The notes under the pieces are model-generated. The model saw only the letters and a list, made by a program, of their open reading frames with translations, was not told where the DNA came from and ran no database searches. Made by a program: the position numbers and the translations under genes. Shown in pieces: positions 25,764 to 34,599 of a stretch of 64,000 nucleotides of DNA. Origin of the DNA: Acidilobus saccharovorans 345-15 (GTDB lineage: Archaea > Thermoproteota > Thermoprotei_A > Sulfolobales > Acidilobaceae); NCBI RefSeq assembly GCF_000144915.1, contig NC_014374.1, positions 186,001-250,000 of the forward strand, written 5' to 3'. How positions within the stretch are numbered: the stretch's first letter is position 1; every line of letters begins with the position of its first letter.

Positions 25764-26495
25764 GGCTTCTCCCTCTGTCTTGGGCACCAGCTGGTCTAGC
25801 CTGTTCTCAGCCGCAGCCACCACGTAGTTTATGAAGTCCTCCTCATAGGGCACGCCTATGAATGACATGACGCCGTTCAGAGCTATGGCTGGGACGCTCA
25901 TAACTCCATACTTTTCTGCTATGTCCATGTTCTCGTAGGCCTCTACTGTATCTGAAATTACCTTGGGGTTGTTCTGCTTCCAGGACTCATAGGCAAACAT
26001 GTTAGCGAGTAACGCGGCGTAGGGGCAGTAGGGGCACGACGGGGTTACGACGGTCTCTATGTGCACTGAGCCCTTGAGAGAGGCCAGCTGCTTCTTCGTT
26101 TCGGGGTCGAGACCGCTCTCGCCCTCGCTAATCCTCATTATTGTCTCTATGAAGCCCCTTATCTCCTCGCCTGCAGGGGTTCCTGTGTACCTTATTACGC
26201 CGCCCAGCAGTGTTACGGTAGGGACCCTCTCAACGTTCTGCCTTTTGAACTCTTCAAGGTCCTCAGGCTTGGACTTGCTGAAGACCCTCAGCTGGAGCAT
26301 CTTCTTGCCGTCGCGAACGGGCGAGGCGTCGGCTATGGTCTTAACAAGCTTGTACGCGTCCTCGCAGGTCTCGCAGCGTGAGGCATCATCTATGAACAGG
26401 TCCACGGTTACTGGCGATACCATGTATGCTAGCGTGTCCTTCAGCTCCTTTATTAGCTCCTCGTCGAGCTCCACATCAAAGTACCTTCCGGCCAT
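25752..26495 (-). CDS. Protein disulfide oxidoreductase (PDO, glutaredoxin-like)
   Basis: A 247-residue protein of two thioredoxin folds in tandem, the hallmark disulfide-forming enzyme of hyperthermophiles with disulfide-rich cytosol. Active sites are CETC (Cys41/Cys44) and CPYC (Cys154/Cys157). Each unit has its cis-proline segment (RVPTV and SVPAI). The ATG follows TATA-like GCTTAAAAAGC near 26533-26543. A repeated motif just upstream of this TATA box may be an operator. Confidence 0.95.
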   Translation of the reverse strand: MAGRYFDVELDEELIKELKDTLAYMVSPVTVDLFIDDASRCETCEDAYKLVKTIADASPVRDGKKMLQLRVFSKSKPEDLEEFKRQNVERVPTVTLLGGVIRYTGTPAGEEIRGFIETIMRISEGESGLDPETKKQLASLKGSVHIETVVTPSCPYCPYAALLANMFAYESWKQNNPKVISDTVEAYENMDIAEKYGVMSVPAIALNGVMSFIGVPYEEDFINYVVAAAENRLDQLVPKTEGEASGM

Positions 26496-26542
26496 TGACG
26501 CACACCAAACTACTTAGGTATCTTACTAGGAGCTTTTTAAGC

Positions 26543-26612
26543 ACTAGTTTAGTTTAGTGCGCTGTAACCAAGGCCTGTCCAAGACATTAGCTTCCCTTAA
26601 CTAGTACTAAAC
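26543..26612. promoter_or_regulatory. Inverted repeat between PDO and HTH gene
   Basis: ACTAGTTTAGTTTAGTG at 26543-26559 and ACTAGTACTAAAC at 26600-26612 share the core GTTTAGT in opposite orientation, with ACTAGT present in both. The first copy abuts the TATA box of the PDO gene; both lie in the 190-base space upstream of the divergent HTH regulator. This looks like a paired operator, but no protein can be assigned to it. Confidence 0.4.
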
Positions 26613-26686
26613 GGGCCTAGAGCGAATTAGATGACGTACATAGCTCACATTTTTAGCCTTAGTTAAGCCGCATACCTAGCGGGATC

Positions 26687-27100
26687 ATGAAGGTGAAGCA
26701 GCACCTGCAACAGCCGCTGCCCATACGCCAGCCCTGCGAAGTGGCGGCCAAGGAGGTCATGCCGTCAATTAGGGCGTCCATAGCATATGTGCTGGTCAAC
26801 GAGTTTAAATTATCTAAATACGAGGCCGCTAGACTCCTTGGCCTCACGCCCGCCGCAGTCTCAAACTACATAGAGGGAAGGCGCGGCGAAAAATACATGG
26901 CCAAAATACTTAACGACAAGGCCAAGGCTGAGAAGATAAGGGAAGCAGCAATGATAATTTTAGCATACTCTTCTGACGCTAAGAGCTCCGAAAGATTCCA
27001 GAACATAACTTGTGCTATTTGTAGCTCCGTCAACGAAGTTGCCCAGATGTATGGATGTCATTACCTTACCATGAAAAAGCCTGAGCAACTGCACGCTTAA
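26687..27100 (+). CDS. HTH transcriptional regulator with C-terminal cysteine motif
   Basis: A 137-residue archaeal regulator of the COG2522 type. The N-terminal segment CEVAAKEVMPSIRASIAYVL leads into a helix-turn-helix, LSKYEAARLLGLTPAAVSNYIEGRRG. The C-terminal region has CAIC and a further Cys (GCHY), plausible ligands for zinc or an iron-sulfur centre. It is divergent from PDO across a possible operator, so redox-linked regulation is a reasonable guess. Confidence 0.85.
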   Translation: MKVKQHLQQPLPIRQPCEVAAKEVMPSIRASIAYVLVNEFKLSKYEAARLLGLTPAAVSNYIEGRRGEKYMAKILNDKAKAEKIREAAMIILAYSSDAKSSERFQNITCAICSSVNEVAQMYGCHYLTMKKPEQLHA

Positions 27101-27291
27101 CACGTATCCACACGTACCACTTACTAGCTGCCCTCCCTGCACAACTTACTTCTTGAACGCCAGCTGTAACCGCTGAGGTCAACTTAAAAGCTTAGGCTAT
27201 CAGGCGGCGTCAATTATCTTAGTGCAAGCTTGGTTGAATAACACCTTTAAAACTCGCGAATTATTAAACTAATATATAGCCGTCACCAAGA

Positions 27292-28329
27292 GTGCGGCAG
27301 GCTATGTACGAGGCCTCCAGGGAGTTCGTAAACAGGTCATTATATCTGCTAGCGGAAGTAGGGGACGTTATAGCGCTCAACTACCCCAGAAACCAGTTAA
27401 AAAGGACTGTGGACCTTGCACTTAAGAATAAAGAAAGCAGGGTGATTCTTGTTAAACTCGCATATAGCACCAGCCTAATAGGCAAAAGCGAGAGGGAGGA
27501 ACTCAAAGGACTTTCATCAACGCTGAAGGTGAACTCTTTCATAGTGGCTGAACGCAAGGGAGATATTAAGTTAGTCGACGGCGTAGTGTATGATTACGAG
27601 GGTTCTAAGGTAATCAGTGTCGAGACCTTGATTAACTCTCTTGAGGGCGACCTGCCAGTAATATATGAGGATAGGGACAACTTTAAAGTAAAAGTTAATG
27701 GTGAAAAGTTGAGGCAAAAGAGGGAGCTGAAGGGTTATAGCCTTGGCACCATGGCTAGGTTGGCCAAGGTTTCTAGAAAGGCCATCTATGACTATGAGAG
27801 GGGCAGCATAAAGCCAACTCTTGACGTGGCTGAGAGGCTGATAAATGAGCTTGGAGAGGACATAGTTGCTAGCATAGACATATTTGATCCTTCAGAGGAA
27901 ATACTGTCTGGCTCCAAGCCGTCTCATGGAACGGACTTCGACGATCAGATGGAGGTAGAGATGGTTAGAAGGCTCAGGGGACTTATGCTTGACGTTTGCC
28001 ACGCGAGGAGAGCGCCGCTTGATATATGCCTCTCCGGCAGTAACCTTAGGGCCCTAGTAACTATATCGCACGGCGGCGAAAAACCTAAGGACTTTAATGA
28101 TAAAGTGACAAACATGTTAAGAATGGCGAAGTCAATCAAAGGTGAAGGCTTCGTGGTTGTGGAGCCAAGCCTTAGAGAGCTGGCCAAAGAGCTTAATGAG
28201 CCCGAAAAGGTCTTCACTCTAGAGGAGTTCATAGATTTCATAGGTGGGAAGGTTGCAGAAAAAACTGATAGCCATAACTGGAAGGCCAGGAATAGGAAAG
28301 ACAACACTGGCTCAGACAATAGCAAGTGA
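27292..28329 (+). CDS. HTH-type transcriptional regulator (COG1395 family)
   Basis: A 345-residue archaeal regulator. The first 140 or so residues form a nuclease-like alpha-beta region of unknown role. A central Cro/XRE HTH lies at KLRQKRELKGYSLGTMARLA and VSRKAIYDYERGSIKPT. The C-terminal domain of about 130 residues is characteristic of the family. GTG start; TATA-like AATATATAG lies about 18-25 bases upstream, so the mRNA is probably nearly leaderless. Its end overlaps the THEP1 gene. Confidence 0.88.
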   Translation: MRQAMYEASREFVNRSLYLLAEVGDVIALNYPRNQLKRTVDLALKNKESRVILVKLAYSTSLIGKSEREELKGLSSTLKVNSFIVAERKGDIKLVDGVVYDYEGSKVISVETLINSLEGDLPVIYEDRDNFKVKVNGEKLRQKRELKGYSLGTMARLAKVSRKAIYDYERGSIKPTLDVAERLINELGEDIVASIDIFDPSEEILSGSKPSHGTDFDDQMEVEMVRRLRGLMLDVCHARRAPLDICLSGSNLRALVTISHGGEKPKDFNDKVTNMLRMAKSIKGEGFVVVEPSLRELAKELNEPEKVFTLEEFIDFIGGKVAEKTDSHNWKARNRKDNTGSDNSK

Positions 28330-28843
28330 GCTAGTTAGCATGGGCTGTTCCCTGGGCGGGTTCACGACACCAGAGCTACGGGAAGGAGGGATCAGGAGGG
28401 GGTTTCTGGTAAAGAGCGTGGACGGCTCGAGGTCTGTACTCCTAGCAAGCGTGACGCCCGCGCCCCAGGGGCTGAGAGTCGGAAGATATTACGTAGACCC
28501 TGCGGCGGAGGGCAAGGTGCTCTCAATATTAGAGGACAGCATTAAATCTAGCGACATAATTATAATAGACGAAGTAGGCCCTATGGAGCTTAGCTTAAGA
28601 TCTTTATCACAGGCCCTTACTAAGCTTATTATGCAGCCCCCTAAGCCTCTCATAGTAACTTTCCACTACAGGCTCAGGGACCGGTTCCCAGAGCTCTTCT
28701 CCGCCTTAACTCAGGGTATACTAATACGCCTAGATGAAAATAACAGGAATGAATACATAAGGAGGGCCCCTGAGCTTGCAAGGTGGTTGGCTAATGAAGC
28801 TTGCAGTGATAAGGGAAGGAAAGGCGCTGCTGTACATACCTGA
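28253..28843 (+). CDS. THEP1-type nucleoside-triphosphatase
   Basis: A 196-residue P-loop NTPase of the THEP1 family that hydrolyses several NTPs. Walker A is GRPGIGKTT, the Walker B region is IIIIDEVGPME, and RPPELARWL-like helices follow. The TTG at 28253 has GGTGG five bases upstream; a GTG at 28244 is the alternative. The gene overlaps the regulator before it and the Trm1 gene after it, so all three are probably co-translated. Confidence 0.9.
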   Translation: MQKKLIAITGRPGIGKTTLAQTIASELVSMGCSLGGFTTPELREGGIRRGFLVKSVDGSRSVLLASVTPAPQGLRVGRYYVDPAAEGKVLSILEDSIKSSDIIIIDEVGPMELSLRSLSQALTKLIMQPPKPLIVTFHYRLRDRFPELFSALTQGILIRLDENNRNEYIRRAPELARWLANEACSDKGRKGAAVHT

Positions 28844-29960
28844 TACGAGGCCTGCAGTAGATCCGCTCAGAGGAAGCCTAGAGCCTGCATGGCTTCAAGT
28901 ATTCTACAACCCTAGCATGGAACTGAACAGGGACCTCTCGGTTCAGTTCCTGAACGCTTATGCTGCTGAAAGGTCCCCGCTTAGGAGCGCCATAGACGTG
29001 CTCGCAGGCACCGGCGTCAGGGGTTTAAGGTATCTGCTCGAAGTAGGAGGCCTCGAGAGGGCTGTGCTGAATGACATTGACGAGGAGGCCCTAAAGCTCA
29101 TAAAGGCTAATATTAATCTTAACTCGCTCGGAGATAGAGCTGTAGCATCTAACAGGGACGCCAATGCCCTCCTCTACACCATAAGTCACGAGCTCGGAGG
29201 GGCCTATGATATAGTTGACCTAGACCCCTTCGGAAGCCCTGCACCTTTTATCAGCGCTGCAATTTCCGTGGCATCTAGAGGTGGAGTCCTTGCAGCCACC
29301 GCGACAGACCTCGCAGTCCTGGGAGGCTCTAAGAGATTGGCCGCTAAAAGGAAGTACTGGCTTGACAACCCCCCAGGGCCTACCAGGGGTTACCGCGAGG
29401 TTGCACTGAGGGTTCTTCTAGGCTTCATAGCTAGGGAGGCGGCATCGCATGACAAAGCAGTGAGGCCTCTCTTCTCAGTAAGCGTCGGCCACTACGCTAG
29501 GGTATTTGTGACATTCGATAAGGGCTCCCAGAAAGCATATAGGTCGTTGGAAAATAACATGGGCTGCATTCGCGTCCAAAATGGCGTAGCTTTAATGCAA
29601 AATGGTCTTCCCTCAGACTCGTGCTACGGACCCATATGGACAGGCCCCCTCTGGGACAAGGAGATAGTGGACAGGATGCTCAACGATGCGAAGGCACGCA
29701 AGTATGAATACCAGGGATGTTACGCAGATGCGTTTAAGGTATTAAGTCTGATAGAGGAAGAGCTAAGCCTTCAGGAGTTCCCCCACCAGAGGCTGGACGA
29801 GCTGTGCTCCGAAGCTAAACATAACATGCCCGCCCTAAGTGTAATAAGGGCCAGATTAACATCACAGGGGTATAGGTTCTCTAGAACTCATCTGAGCCCC
29901 ATAGGATTTAGGACTGACGCGCCACCCGACGCCATACTGGAAGCTTGTAAGTCAAGCTAG
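28794..29960 (+). CDS. trm1: tRNA (guanine26-N2)-dimethyltransferase Trm1
   Basis: A 388-residue enzyme making m2,2G26 in tRNA. Motif I is VLAGTGVRGLRYL. The catalytic signature is DLDPFGSPAPF, and a C-terminal RNA-binding region carries LSPIGFRTDAP. The ATG at 28794 gives the normal N-terminus MKLAVIREGKA and overlaps THEP1 by 50 bases. Confidence 0.94.
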   Translation: MKLAVIREGKALLYIPDTRPAVDPLRGSLEPAWLQVFYNPSMELNRDLSVQFLNAYAAERSPLRSAIDVLAGTGVRGLRYLLEVGGLERAVLNDIDEEALKLIKANINLNSLGDRAVASNRDANALLYTISHELGGAYDIVDLDPFGSPAPFISAAISVASRGGVLAATATDLAVLGGSKRLAAKRKYWLDNPPGPTRGYREVALRVLLGFIAREAASHDKAVRPLFSVSVGHYARVFVTFDKGSQKAYRSLENNMGCIRVQNGVALMQNGLPSDSCYGPIWTGPLWDKEIVDRMLNDAKARKYEYQGCYADAFKVLSLIEEELSLQEFPHQRLDELCSEAKHNMPALSVIRARLTSQGYRFSRTHLSPIGFRTDAPPDAILEACKSS

Positions 29961-30043
29961 CGGTCTACAGCACCTCTAAGTAACTATTTATTTATCCGAC
30001 TCTTTTAATTCCTCTTAAGGCTGAAGCAGCGCACAGACCACAG

Positions 30044-30216
30044 TTTATAAAATGTGCTAATATCCTGTTGAAGATCACTCGTTGAAGCGCGAGCAGTAGC
30101 GGGGCGAAGAGTCGCCTAATGGGGTCCGCGTCCTCGAGGGTGCCAGCCCTGTAGACACCGCAGGAGGTAAGCGATGAGGTCGGGCGGCTAATAGTTGTTA
30201 AAGGCAACTGTTAGCC
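30044..30216 (+). ncRNA. Candidate structured non-coding RNA
   Basis: The 353 bases between trm1 and DUF373 (29961-30313) hold no convincing gene. They contain a strong TATA box, TTTATAAAA at 30044-30052, which predicts transcription from about 30076. Several hairpins follow: CTCG/CGAG, GGCGA-AGAG-TCGCC, and CCTC/GAGG enclosing GGTG/CACC. The last element (30186-30216) is a 12-bp hairpin, GGCTAATAGTTG paired with CAACTGTTAGCC through one G-U pair. It does not match RNase P or SRP RNA motifs that I know, and I see no C/D boxes. It could be an unusual H/ACA guide or a new RNA. Confidence 0.35.
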
Positions 30217-30313
30217 ATTATGAAGGACAAGCTCTAAGCACAGGGGAGCCTTACACCAAGCGCGAAAGCCTAATAGCTTCCCCCTTTGGTTCAGAAATGA
30301 GAAGAGATAAGCG

Positions 30314-31435
30314 ATGGATCTCAAGAGTGACGCCAGAAGGCCGCTGATAGTAGTTATAGATGAAGATGACGACATAGGCGCTACTTTAGGCAGGTCACTG
30401 GTTATGGGCTATAAGGACGTTGTGGACGCCGCCACGCAGTTCGCCATACTAAGGCCCGAAGACCCAGACTCCAACGCGATGTTTGTTGGACTTAACCTTT
30501 ATAAAGAGATGGAGGCCGACGGTAGGAATCCTGAAATCATTGTTGTGGGCGGCCATCCAAAGAACGCCCTCTTGGCCCAAAGCTTAATTAAGGCCAGAGT
30601 CCAGCAGGCTATCTCCAAATCCCCTGGCAACTACGAGCTTTACGTGGTCGGTGATGGCCTGGACGAGCTCTTTATGGCGCAAATACTCCGGGATGTGGGC
30701 CCGATAGCTGGCGTGAAACAGGTCATAGTGGAACAAAGCCTTGGCGTTGAAGGAAGTTACATACTTTTAGCCAGGTACATTAGAAAGGCCCTTAACGACC
30801 CCAGGTACTCAAAGTACTTCCTAGGACTTCCTGGCCTGCTGCTCTTAGTATTTGGGCTTCTAACCATCTTTGGCTACCTGTTGCTCTCACTTAAGATTAT
30901 GGCGGCGCTGCTTGGCTTCTTCATGGTAGTTAAGGGCTTTAACCTGGAGTCGCAGCTATGGGAATACCTAAAGACGACTGCAGCCAGGGTCCGCGAGGGA
31001 AGCGTCTTCCAGTTAGCTGGCCTCGGAACTCTGGCCATTAGCGTAGTAATAAGCGCTTACGGCGCCTATATTTTAAGTAGAAGCGCGGCACCCTTGACAG
31101 ATAAGGTTGGATATGTTGTGTCCTACGAAGTTACCACGCTTATCATAGGCATGGTTATATATGTAATTATAGCTAGCGTCTTCTTCAAAGTATCCCGCAG
31201 AAACTTCAGGCTATACAGGGAGGCACAGGTGATATCAGTGCTGATAATGCTCGCAGCAGGTCTCTATTACATGGGGCTATCCATAGCCTCCACGCCATTG
31301 CCCAGCACCTTAAACGGCAGCTACGTCTATAGCATCCTGATAGGCAGCGGCTTCTTAGTATACGCATTAACAGGCGCTGCTATAGCGGCCCTGATAGAGA
31401 TAGGGGTCAGGGTGAAGTCCCACGAACCCTCCTGA
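30314..31435 (+). CDS. DUF373 family membrane protein
   Basis: A 373-residue archaeal DUF373 protein. The first 170 residues are soluble and begin with an acidic strand (LIVVIDEDDDIGATLGRSLV) and VVGGHPKNALLA. The remainder has about six hydrophobic segments. Function unknown. The downstream splicing-endonuclease subunit starts 16 bases after the stop, suggesting co-transcription. Confidence 0.88.
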   Translation: MDLKSDARRPLIVVIDEDDDIGATLGRSLVMGYKDVVDAATQFAILRPEDPDSNAMFVGLNLYKEMEADGRNPEIIVVGGHPKNALLAQSLIKARVQQAISKSPGNYELYVVGDGLDELFMAQILRDVGPIAGVKQVIVEQSLGVEGSYILLARYIRKALNDPRYSKYFLGLPGLLLLVFGLLTIFGYLLLSLKIMAALLGFFMVVKGFNLESQLWEYLKTTAARVREGSVFQLAGLGTLAISVVISAYGAYILSRSAAPLTDKVGYVVSYEVTTLIIGMVIYVIIASVFFKVSRRNFRLYREAQVISVLIMLAAGLYYMGLSIASTPLPSTLNGSYVYSILIGSGFLVYALTGAAIAALIEIGVRVKSHEPS

Positions 31436-31451
31436 TGACCCTTATAACGCT

Positions 31452-31793
31452 GTGTACCAGGTTATAGTTAATGATAAGGACTGGCAGAAGGCCATAAAGA
31501 TGATAGAGGACCTCCACTTAGATCTTGAGACCTTCATCGTGTACTTTGACCTCAGGAGAAGGGGGAAAAAGGTTACCGTGGGACCTAGGCCTAGGACCCT
31601 GCTCTACAACATGACAGATAACAGGATAGCTGAAGTCCTGATATTAAGCGAAGGGAACTACGTCAAACTCATGGACATAGTTAGGTGGAGCCAGAGGGCA
31701 GCGGCAGATGCCCATGAACCGATATTAGCCATAGTGGATGAGAGCGGCGGCGTGACCTATTATGAGGCACGCGTGGTGAGGCAGCTTTCTTAG
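31452..31793 (+). CDS. tRNA-splicing endonuclease structural (beta) subunit, probable
   Basis: A 113-residue protein resembling the C-terminal domain of EndA. FIVYFDLRRRGKKVTVGPRP corresponds to the conserved DLRRRGY segment, and EPILAIVDESGGVTYYEARV to the C-terminal strand region. The histidine and lysine of the catalytic triad are not found at expected places (NRIAEVLIL replaces the histidine strand). That fits the structural subunit of the crenarchaeal two-subunit enzyme; the catalytic subunit must lie elsewhere. The heterotetrameric form is known to accept relaxed substrates. GTG start. The last bases overlap a convergent gene by four. Confidence 0.75.
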   Translation: MYQVIVNDKDWQKAIKMIEDLHLDLETFIVYFDLRRRGKKVTVGPRPRTLLYNMTDNRIAEVLILSEGNYVKLMDIVRWSQRAAADAHEPILAIVDESGGVTYYEARVVRQLS

Positions 31794-33184
31794 AGAGTTA
31801 TGAAACGCACTACCAGAAGCGATAGTGTGGCTGAGACCAACGAGGCGGCTGGCGACATTCTTCTGCCGCGGTGAAGCGACGCCGCTGGGAGCGTGGAGAG
31901 GGGGGACATGGCCATAAGTAGCCTAGCTGCATATTGAACCGAGAGGGTGTTGGTTAGCATAGAACTTAGGGAAGATGAAGCTATGTAGTTTACCAGCGCA
32001 TAGACTCCCACGAGGGAGATAGCTGGCGCTACGGCAGAGATCCCCATCAATATGTAGGCTTCTACCTGCAGCGACTTCAAACTTCTCAGGGACTCGTAGA
32101 ATATGTCAACGAAGCTTTGCAGCGCCGGGCCTATTCCAACACGGCCAGCGACCTTATCAGAGCTCACTATTGCGTTGATTATGGACTTACCAAGCATGGA
32201 GGCCCTTGAGAGCACGTCGGCGAAGGGCAGCCCTAGCCTTGCTCTCTCCGACGCTTCCCTCAGGAGCCTGAGGGACTCCGCAAACCTTTTGGAAAGCCTT
32301 GCCCACGATGCCTCAGATACTATGGTAGCCAGGGTAAGGATAATCAACGCTGCAAGGTATCTCCCCAGGAACATTATCAGCGAAGCTGCAACAGCCGAGC
32401 CTATAGTCAGGCCGGCAACCCACCAGCCACCTTCAGGCTCTCCGAGCTTAGGCCTGAGGAGGGCCAGCAGTATTGCAAGGCTTGGCGACAGGACCATCAT
32501 AAGTACTGCCAGAGGTATTAGAAGGTTAGAACTTCCAAACAGCGATAATGGAAGCAACACGGCGGCTGAAACTATAAGTGTAGTCATGGCTTCAGTTATG
32601 GTCTCGCCCAACTTTGCGTAGCTCTGCCAAGTAGACTTGACGGCATCCATGGTTCTTGCGTATAGGTTCACCGCGGCCCTAAGCCGTGAGAGTCCCATCT
32701 CTTCAACCGTCAGCAGTTCCCTAATGACTTCCCTTAACCTTGAACTTGGCGTCGTGTCGGCAAGTATCCTAAGCGCCCTCCTCTCATCATAACCCGCTGC
32801 CAGGAGATAACTCAATCTCCTTGTCTCTACCCTGCTGAACTTAAGGCCTAGGCTTTCGGAGGCGGTTACAAGCACCGCGGAGAGGTCACGCGAGGAGGCA
32901 ACGTATGGTATCATGACCGCTAGCAACGACGGCATCTCGTCATTAATTCCCGAGCCGAGAAGGGAGGCCAGCAGCCTCCTGCTAAGCTCTGGAAGGAAGA
33001 AGACTATGACTCCCAGGGAGGCTAGGACTAGTATCAGCAAGTAGTGCGCATGAAGAGCGACATATGACGCCCCAGCAGCTATGAAAAACACCACTGCAAG
33101 TATAGGCGATACTGCGTCAATAGTGTTAAGCGTTGTAACCAGAGGGCCGTAGATCCTGGGATCATTGGGCCTCCTGCCCATCAT
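31790..33184 (-). CDS. Archaeal pilus/secretion membrane platform protein (TadC/GspF type)
   Basis: A 464-residue polytopic protein with about nine hydrophobic segments and two helical cytoplasmic blocks, each with the T2SSF pattern (for example LREVIRELLTVEEMGLSRLR and FADVLSRASMLGKSIINAIV). It forms the inner-membrane core for assembly of type IV-like filaments. Its start overlaps the ATPase stop by four bases, with the pilin gene upstream of that. The set is a minimal pilus operon. Confidence 0.88.
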   Translation of the reverse strand: MMGRRPNDPRIYGPLVTTLNTIDAVSPILAVVFFIAAGASYVALHAHYLLILVLASLGVIVFFLPELSRRLLASLLGSGINDEMPSLLAVMIPYVASSRDLSAVLVTASESLGLKFSRVETRRLSYLLAAGYDERRALRILADTTPSSRLREVIRELLTVEEMGLSRLRAAVNLYARTMDAVKSTWQSYAKLGETITEAMTTLIVSAAVLLPLSLFGSSNLLIPLAVLMMVLSPSLAILLALLRPKLGEPEGGWWVAGLTIGSAVAASLIMFLGRYLAALIILTLATIVSEASWARLSKRFAESLRLLREASERARLGLPFADVLSRASMLGKSIINAIVSSDKVAGRVGIGPALQSFVDIFYESLRSLKSLQVEAYILMGISAVAPAISLVGVYALVNYIASSSLSSMLTNTLSVQYAARLLMAMSPLSTLPAASLHRGRRMSPAASLVSATLSLLVVRFITL

Positions 33185-34593
33185 ATCATATCACCGTAAC
33201 GTGATATGTAGAACTTAGCTAGCTCGGCGCGCAGCTCCTCTGGGGATCTGCCCGCAACAGATTCGAGAAACTTAGTCCTAGCCTCCATTTCCTCCCTTAT
33301 ATCACCTATGCCCAGCCTCTCCGCTGCCCACTCAAGCTCCCGGCTTCTTTCAATCAGGTCGCTGATGCCCGTCTCTCCATATCTATAAATAATGACGCTG
33401 TTACCATTCTCAACCTCGGCTATTTCGGTGACCCTCCTAACTGCGCGGCCCCCAGTGGCCTGAAGGCGTTTGACTTGCACTATGGACTTTATGGAGCTTA
33501 GGAAGAGGGGCGGCAGCGCTATAGGCTCCATGCTAAGCCTCATTATCACCCCCTGAGGCGAGTCGCTGTGAAGCGTAGTCATGGCTCCATACCCGCTGGC
33601 CGCAGCCTGAGCCAACAGTTTGCCTTCCCTGCCCCTGACCTCCCCCACTACCACGTAGTCCGCGCGCCTCCTGAGGGCGAACTTCAGAAGGTCCTCAAGT
33701 GTTATCTCCTCAACCTCCTCACCAGGGGTTCTCGGCCTTGTAACTAGGGAGTCCCACAGGGGGCCTGTGACCACCAACTCTGGCGTGTCCTCTATCGTGA
33801 CTACCTTGGAGTAAGGCGGCAGCGTGCTGATAATTGATTGAAGCACGGTAGTTTTTCCGGCCCCCATGGCGCCGCTGACTATTATGAAGCCCTGAGCTTC
33901 TGCTATGAGCCAGAGGTAAGCGGCAGCAACGGGATCTATGGTCTTGTTAGCCAATAGGTCGGCTATTGTAAAGGGCTTCTGAGGGTACTTCCTTATAACG
34001 AAGCTGCTTCCGAACCTGCTCATCTCGTTCATAAACGAGACCGATATCCTGTGGCCCTCCACTGTTAACCCTTCGGCATAAGGAGAGACTATACTCACGC
34101 TCTTGCCGGCCTTTCTTGCGAGTTCGACTACTATTCCGTTAGCCTCTTCGTCCGTCAACTTTATGTCCGTGAGGACCCAGCGCGAGGGCACCTCCTTATG
34201 TATGACTATTACATTCTTAGTCGAACCCGTATATGATATCTCCTCTATGTGGGGATCCAGCATCAGCGGGTATATCTTACCATAGCCGCTCCTGTACTTT
34301 TCGGCCAGGTAACTCTCGCGATCGTCCCTGGGCTTAGTAAGGCCTGTGGCCACATAAACAAGCCTGTCATGATCTATGGGCTCGGGTTCCCTTACCATAA
34401 GTCTGGGTACTCCATCACCTCCCCTGTAGAGGAAGTACTCCACGGGCCCTATTCTGTAGTGGGAAACGACGCTCCACGAGGGCGGGCTCTTTCCCTCCCC
34501 GTCATGGTCAGCCACGGCCTGAAGCTCTTCCTCATGAGAATAGTAGGAGGGCCTATGAAGGGCCCCCCTAAGCCTAGAGAGAAGCCCCATCAT
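33181..34593 (-). CDS. Type II/IV secretion ATPase (TadA/GspE/PilB-like)
   Basis: A 470-residue hexameric ATPase that powers pilin assembly. Walker A is SGAMGAGKTTVLQS, the Asp box region IEDTPELVV, and Walker B VVVGEVRGREGK, with GYGAMTTLHSDS as the His box. The N-terminal 150 residues form the regulatory domain. ATG start (two in tandem), seven bases after the pilin stop. It overlaps the platform protein gene by four bases. Confidence 0.95.
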   Translation of the reverse strand: MMGLLSRLRGALHRPSYYSHEEELQAVADHDGEGKSPPSWSVVSHYRIGPVEYFLYRGGDGVPRLMVREPEPIDHDRLVYVATGLTKPRDDRESYLAEKYRSGYGKIYPLMLDPHIEEISYTGSTKNVIVIHKEVPSRWVLTDIKLTDEEANGIVVELARKAGKSVSIVSPYAEGLTVEGHRISVSFMNEMSRFGSSFVIRKYPQKPFTIADLLANKTIDPVAAAYLWLIAEAQGFIIVSGAMGAGKTTVLQSIISTLPPYSKVVTIEDTPELVVTGPLWDSLVTRPRTPGEEVEEITLEDLLKFALRRRADYVVVGEVRGREGKLLAQAAASGYGAMTTLHSDSPQGVIMRLSMEPIALPPLFLSSIKSIVQVKRLQATGGRAVRRVTEIAEVENGNSVIIYRYGETGISDLIERSRELEWAAERLGIGDIREEMEARTKFLESVAGRSPEELRAELAKFYISRYGDMI

Positions 34594-34599
34594 GGCAAC

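Noticed and set aside
29992-30207. 71-residue minus-strand open frame upstream of DUF373
   Set aside because: It starts at a TTG without ribosome-binding site or promoter, shows no domain, and overlaps a plus-strand TATA box and hairpins.
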